The position numbers and the translations under genes were made by a program. From NCBI GenBank assembly GCA_013299105.1, contig JAAFJY010000020.1:1-64000 (forward strand): 64,000 nt of DNA, in the 5' to 3' direction. Origin of the DNA: Chitinophagales bacterium. GTDB taxonomy: Bacteria > Bacteroidota > Bacteroidia > Chitinophagales > Saprospiraceae. Positions 61,390 through 64,000 of this stretch are shown in pieces (position 1 is the first letter of the stretch; each line of letters opens with the position of its first letter). The notes under the pieces are model-generated. The model did no database searches, was not told the DNA's origin, and was given only the letters and a program-made list of their open reading frames with translations.

Positions 61390-64000
61390 TTACTTTTGCT
61401 TAATGTCTAAGTTGCTCTTTTCGCCCTTGGAGTTCAGCAACTCTATGGCTGGTTTCCAACTTGGGATGGCCCAATAGCAAGTGCTCTGGCTGAAATAAGA
61501 ATGGCCCAAATAGTACTCCTCCATTCGCATTTTTCCATTTCGATCTTTGTAACGCAGGGTAGTGATATTGTCGGACAACTTCACGGTATTATCTACTTTC
61601 TGTTTACTTGCAAAGGCAACAATGGGGCCTCGGTTTTGGCTCATGAGGTACAAGTTCTGCGCTCCTAGTCCGCGCTGCATTAGCCTGACACATGCCCGGC
61701 CATCGCCAGGCACCACTACCCCACTCTTTTGCCAGGATTGAGCAGCAAAATCGCCTTTTCCATTTCCCAACAACAGCAAACCATTGAGCGCATCACAACG
61801 ACCACCGAACACTTCCGGGCTGAAATCGTTGGTGGAGGCCAGGAGATCCAAGTGTCCATCATCGTTCCAATCGCCACAACTCATGCCTTGCAAAGGGGCC
61901 ATTTGGGCCACCTGGGGCAGTGGTTTTAAGCGAAAACGGCCCTTGCCCAGGTTTTCGATCATGGCACTTTTCAGGTAATTGACCTTGGCATCGTAAGCCC
62001 CTTCGAGCTCTTCGGGTTTAAACAAATCATCACGGGTAGCTTTGGCAAAATCAGCGTATTTGGGGTAGCGGTCGCGCATCGCCAGCCATTGTTTGATCAG
62101 GTCGTCTCGGCTGTGGAGTACATAGGGTCGTCTTTTGCCGTCGGCACCAAAGTTGTGGTGAAAAAGTACCGGATCAAGGTTGCCATTGGCATCAAAATCC
62201 TTGGCAATAACTTGAATGGGTTCCTTTTCGCTGGTTTTGTACAGGGTGTTTTCCCCAAAATTACCCGCGATATAGTCGATGTCGCCGTCTTCGTCGAAGT
62301 CGCCGCCGAGTAGGCTGTTCCACCAGCCAGTGTAAGCTTCGATGCCCGTTTTTTCCTGCTTGACCAACTTGCCTTTTTTGTTTTTCAGCAGGGTGATCGG
62401 CATCCAATCTCCGCAGAGCAGCAGGTCCATCCAGCCATCTTGGTCCACATCGGTCCAAAGGGCATCGCTCACCAGGCCGATGTTGTTCAAATCAGGCGCA
62501 ATTTTGGCCGTCACATCTTCAAAACGGGGCTGATTTTTGTTACTACTGACATTTCTGAGGATTTTACCGGAGGCGGGCAAAGGATAATTTCGAGGTAAAA
62601 CCCTGGCCCCAATGAACAAGTCAATGTCGCCATCGCGGTCGAAATCGCAGCCTTTGACGCTGCTGGTGCTGCTGGTATCTTTGGGCAAAGCTTCCAGGGC
62701 CAGTTTGAATTGACCACGCCCTTCATTGGTGTAAAAACGGTCTTGGTAAAAATCCTGCTGCGATTTGAAAATGTAACCACCGACCGCTACATACAAGTCT
62801 TTGTCGCCATCGCCATCAGCGTCAAAAAACAAGGCGCTTTGTTCTTCGCTTTGCTTGTACCCAGACTGGGACAAGGTTGCTCCCGGCTTGAACCGTCCAT
62901 TGTCTTGTTGCAACCAAATGGTACCAGGTTTTTCAAAAGAACCACTTACGTAAACGTCGTCATCGGTATCGCCGTCCACATCCGCCACCGCCAAGGCAGG
63001 GCCTGCTTGGCTGAACTTGCGCGGCAAGGTGCGCTGCACATTGAAGTCGATGAAGTCTATTTCCTTGGTATCGGGGTTCAAGTCGAGGCTAGTACCGAGG
63101 TTTTCGAGCAAGGGTTTTTCCACGCTGAACACATATATATAGGTACCCTTGGCTTGTTTTTGCTTCAAAGTCAGGACCTGATCGGTTTTCACTTTTTTCA
63201 AAACCTGGGTCTGGTCATTCGGCCAAACCACCCGAATCGAGTCAATCATGGCTGTTTTTCCTAAACCAATGTGCAAAACGGGCTCCACCGAAGACAAATA
63301 GCCGCGTATCGGGGTTTGTTCATAATACTGGGTTTTGCCCCCAGCGGACACCCATACCTTGGCCCCAAAACCCTTGGAGTTGCCTTTTTCACCCTCAAAA
63401 GCCAGGCGCAGGTAATGGGGCTTTTCCTTTTGCTGGTTCAGGGTGTTTTCATATACAAAGGCGGTTTCGTTGATGTTGTTGACGATGTAATCCAGGTCGC
63501 CGTCGCCATCCAGGTCAGCGTGAGCGGCTCCATTGGAAAAGGAGGTCTGGTTCAAACCCCAATTGGCGGTCATGTCTTGAAAATGCAAGCCACCCAGGTT
63601 TTGATAGGCAAAATTGGGGATTTTCACTGCGGGGATCATGCCCAAAAGCTCCATTTTGTTGGTGCGCATCAGGTTAGTATTGGCCCGGAACATGCCAAAA
63701 TCCTGGTCGCTTACGTCTTTTGGAAAGCCATTGGTGATCAGCAAATCTCGCCAGCCGTCGTTGTTTACATCAATCATCAGGGGCGACCAACTCCAGTCCG
63801 TGGCTTGCAAACCCGTCATGCAAGCCACTTCGCTGAAGGCCGCCGCCGAGGTGTCCAAGCCCCGAAAGCCATTGCTCACTTGTAAGGTGTTGCGTACATA
63901 TTGAAACTGGTAGCCGTAGCGCTCATTGTTGATGTATTTTTGGTAAGCATTGGCCGAGATCATCTGTTTTTTGCGCTCGTTACTGTAGGGCAACATGTCG
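61390..64000 (-). CDS. FG-GAP/VCBS repeat protein with ASPIC/UnbV domain, 5' end beyond the window
   Basis: The open frame runs off the window edge on its 5' side, and at least 869 residues are inside. It begins in a DxxNDGWRDL-type FG-GAP (integrin-like propeller) repeat and shows many more: DLDGDGDLDYIV, DVDGDTDDDVYVSG, DADGDGDKDLYVAVG, DFDRDGDIDLFIGARV, DVDQDGWMDLLLCG, DFDEDGDIDYIAGN. An ASPIC/UnbV domain (SKGFGAKVWVSAGGKTQYYE) lies in the middle. The Asp-rich loops bind calcium in this fold. It is probably exported to the surface, and it is translated just upstream of the haloperoxidase-like gene. The signal and start lie outside. Confidence 0.92.
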   Translation of the reverse strand, partial: DMLPYSNERKKQMISANAYQKYINNERYGYQFQYVRNTLQVSNGFRGLDTSAAAFSEVACMTGLQATDWSWSPLMIDVNNDGWRDLLITNGFPKDVSDQDFGMFRANTNLMRTNKMELLGMIPAVKIPNFAYQNLGGLHFQDMTANWGLNQTSFSNGAAHADLDGDGDLDYIVNNINETAFVYENTLNQQKEKPHYLRLAFEGEKGNSKGFGAKVWVSAGGKTQYYEQTPIRGYLSSVEPVLHIGLGKTAMIDSIRVVWPNDQTQVLKKVKTDQVLTLKQKQAKGTYIYVFSVEKPLLENLGTSLDLNPDTKEIDFIDFNVQRTLPRKFSQAGPALAVADVDGDTDDDVYVSGSFEKPGTIWLQQDNGRFKPGATLSQSGYKQSEEQSALFFDADGDGDKDLYVAVGGYIFKSQQDFYQDRFYTNEGRGQFKLALEALPKDTSSTSSVKGCDFDRDGDIDLFIGARVLPRNYPLPASGKILRNVSSNKNQPRFEDVTAKIAPDLNNIGLVSDALWTDVDQDGWMDLLLCGDWMPITLLKNKKGKLVKQEKTGIEAYTGWWNSLLGGDFDEDGDIDYIAGNFGENTLYKTSEKEPIQVIAKDFDANGNLDPVLFHHNFGADGKRRPYVLHSRDDLIKQWLAMRDRYPKYADFAKATRDDLFKPEELEGAYDAKVNYLKSAMIENLGKGRFRLKPLPQVAQMAPLQGMSCGDWNDDGHLDLLASTNDFSPEVFGGRCDALNGLLLLGNGKGDFAAQSWQKSGVVVPGDGRACVRLMQRGLGAQNLYLMSQNRGPIVAFASKQKVDNTVKLSDNITTLRYKDRNGKMRMEEYYLGHSYFSQSTCYWAIPSWKPAIELLNSKGEKSNLDIKQK

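Noticed and set aside
63271-63885. Long plus-strand frames opposite the FG-GAP/UnbV protein
   Set aside because: They are antisense shadows of Asp-rich repeat coding, with no domain or signal of their own.

Overview
The window looks like chromosomal DNA of a member of the Bacteroidota, most likely a saprospiral bacterium close to Haliscomenobacter. This rests on sequence features, not on a database match. There are three type IX secretion (T9SS) cargo proteins with type A or B sorting domains plus a stand-alone type B sorting domain, two TonB-dependent receptors with carboxypeptidase-regulatory-like N-termini, a PafA-type phosphatase, a Uma2 protein, an FG-GAP/UnbV protein beside a vanadium-haloperoxidase-like protein, -7 boxes of the TAnnTTTG type and almost no Shine-Dalgarno sites. 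I saw no tRNA, rRNA, CRISPR array or transposase gene.

Layout. 0-2.4 kb is a scar: the 3' part of an RHS gene with a metallopeptidase-like tip, truncated and frameshifted, butts against a decayed 3' end of folC. 2.4-15 kb holds pafA, a HerA-like ATPase, Uma2, the sbcDC operon, and a glycosyltransferase/oxidoreductase pair. 15.5-22 kb holds a stand-alone T9SS sorting-domain protein and a TonB receptor paired with a tandem-duplicated secreted beta-helix-like protein. 22.5-31.2 kb is housekeeping on the minus strand: a cystathionine beta-synthase-like enzyme, SPOR, MBL phosphodiesterase, fumC, obg, adk and a degenerate adk copy. 31.2-36.3 kb has a 1.1 kb gene-poor gap, a second TonB receptor, pyrR and pyrB. 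36.5-42.9 kb is the main accessory stretch: a histidine kinase and response regulator, then an AT-rich block with a secreted papain-like protease and an unknown protein, a polytopic membrane protein whose 5' half shares the AT-rich composition, a trypsin-like protease, and a small lipoprotein that resembles the N-terminal domain of that protease. 43-50.5 kb is a run of small envelope proteins, an FtsX-type permease and an Rpn-type nuclease. 50.7-64 kb carries a large unknown protein, two big T9SS cargo proteins, a TPM protein, a haloperoxidase-like lipoprotein and the FG-GAP/UnbV protein, cut by the window end.

Non-coding structure is rich. A roughly 125-137 bp element with inverted ends occurs three times (4.1, 7.4 and 15.3 kb) with a possible solo end at 31.7 kb. 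A different palindromic element lies at 6.6 kb. A REP-like element with a 35 bp identical core occurs at 35.3 and 42.4 kb in opposite orientation. A short family based on AATCCGTGAAAATCC is scattered between genes. Strong hairpin terminators separate several convergent gene pairs.
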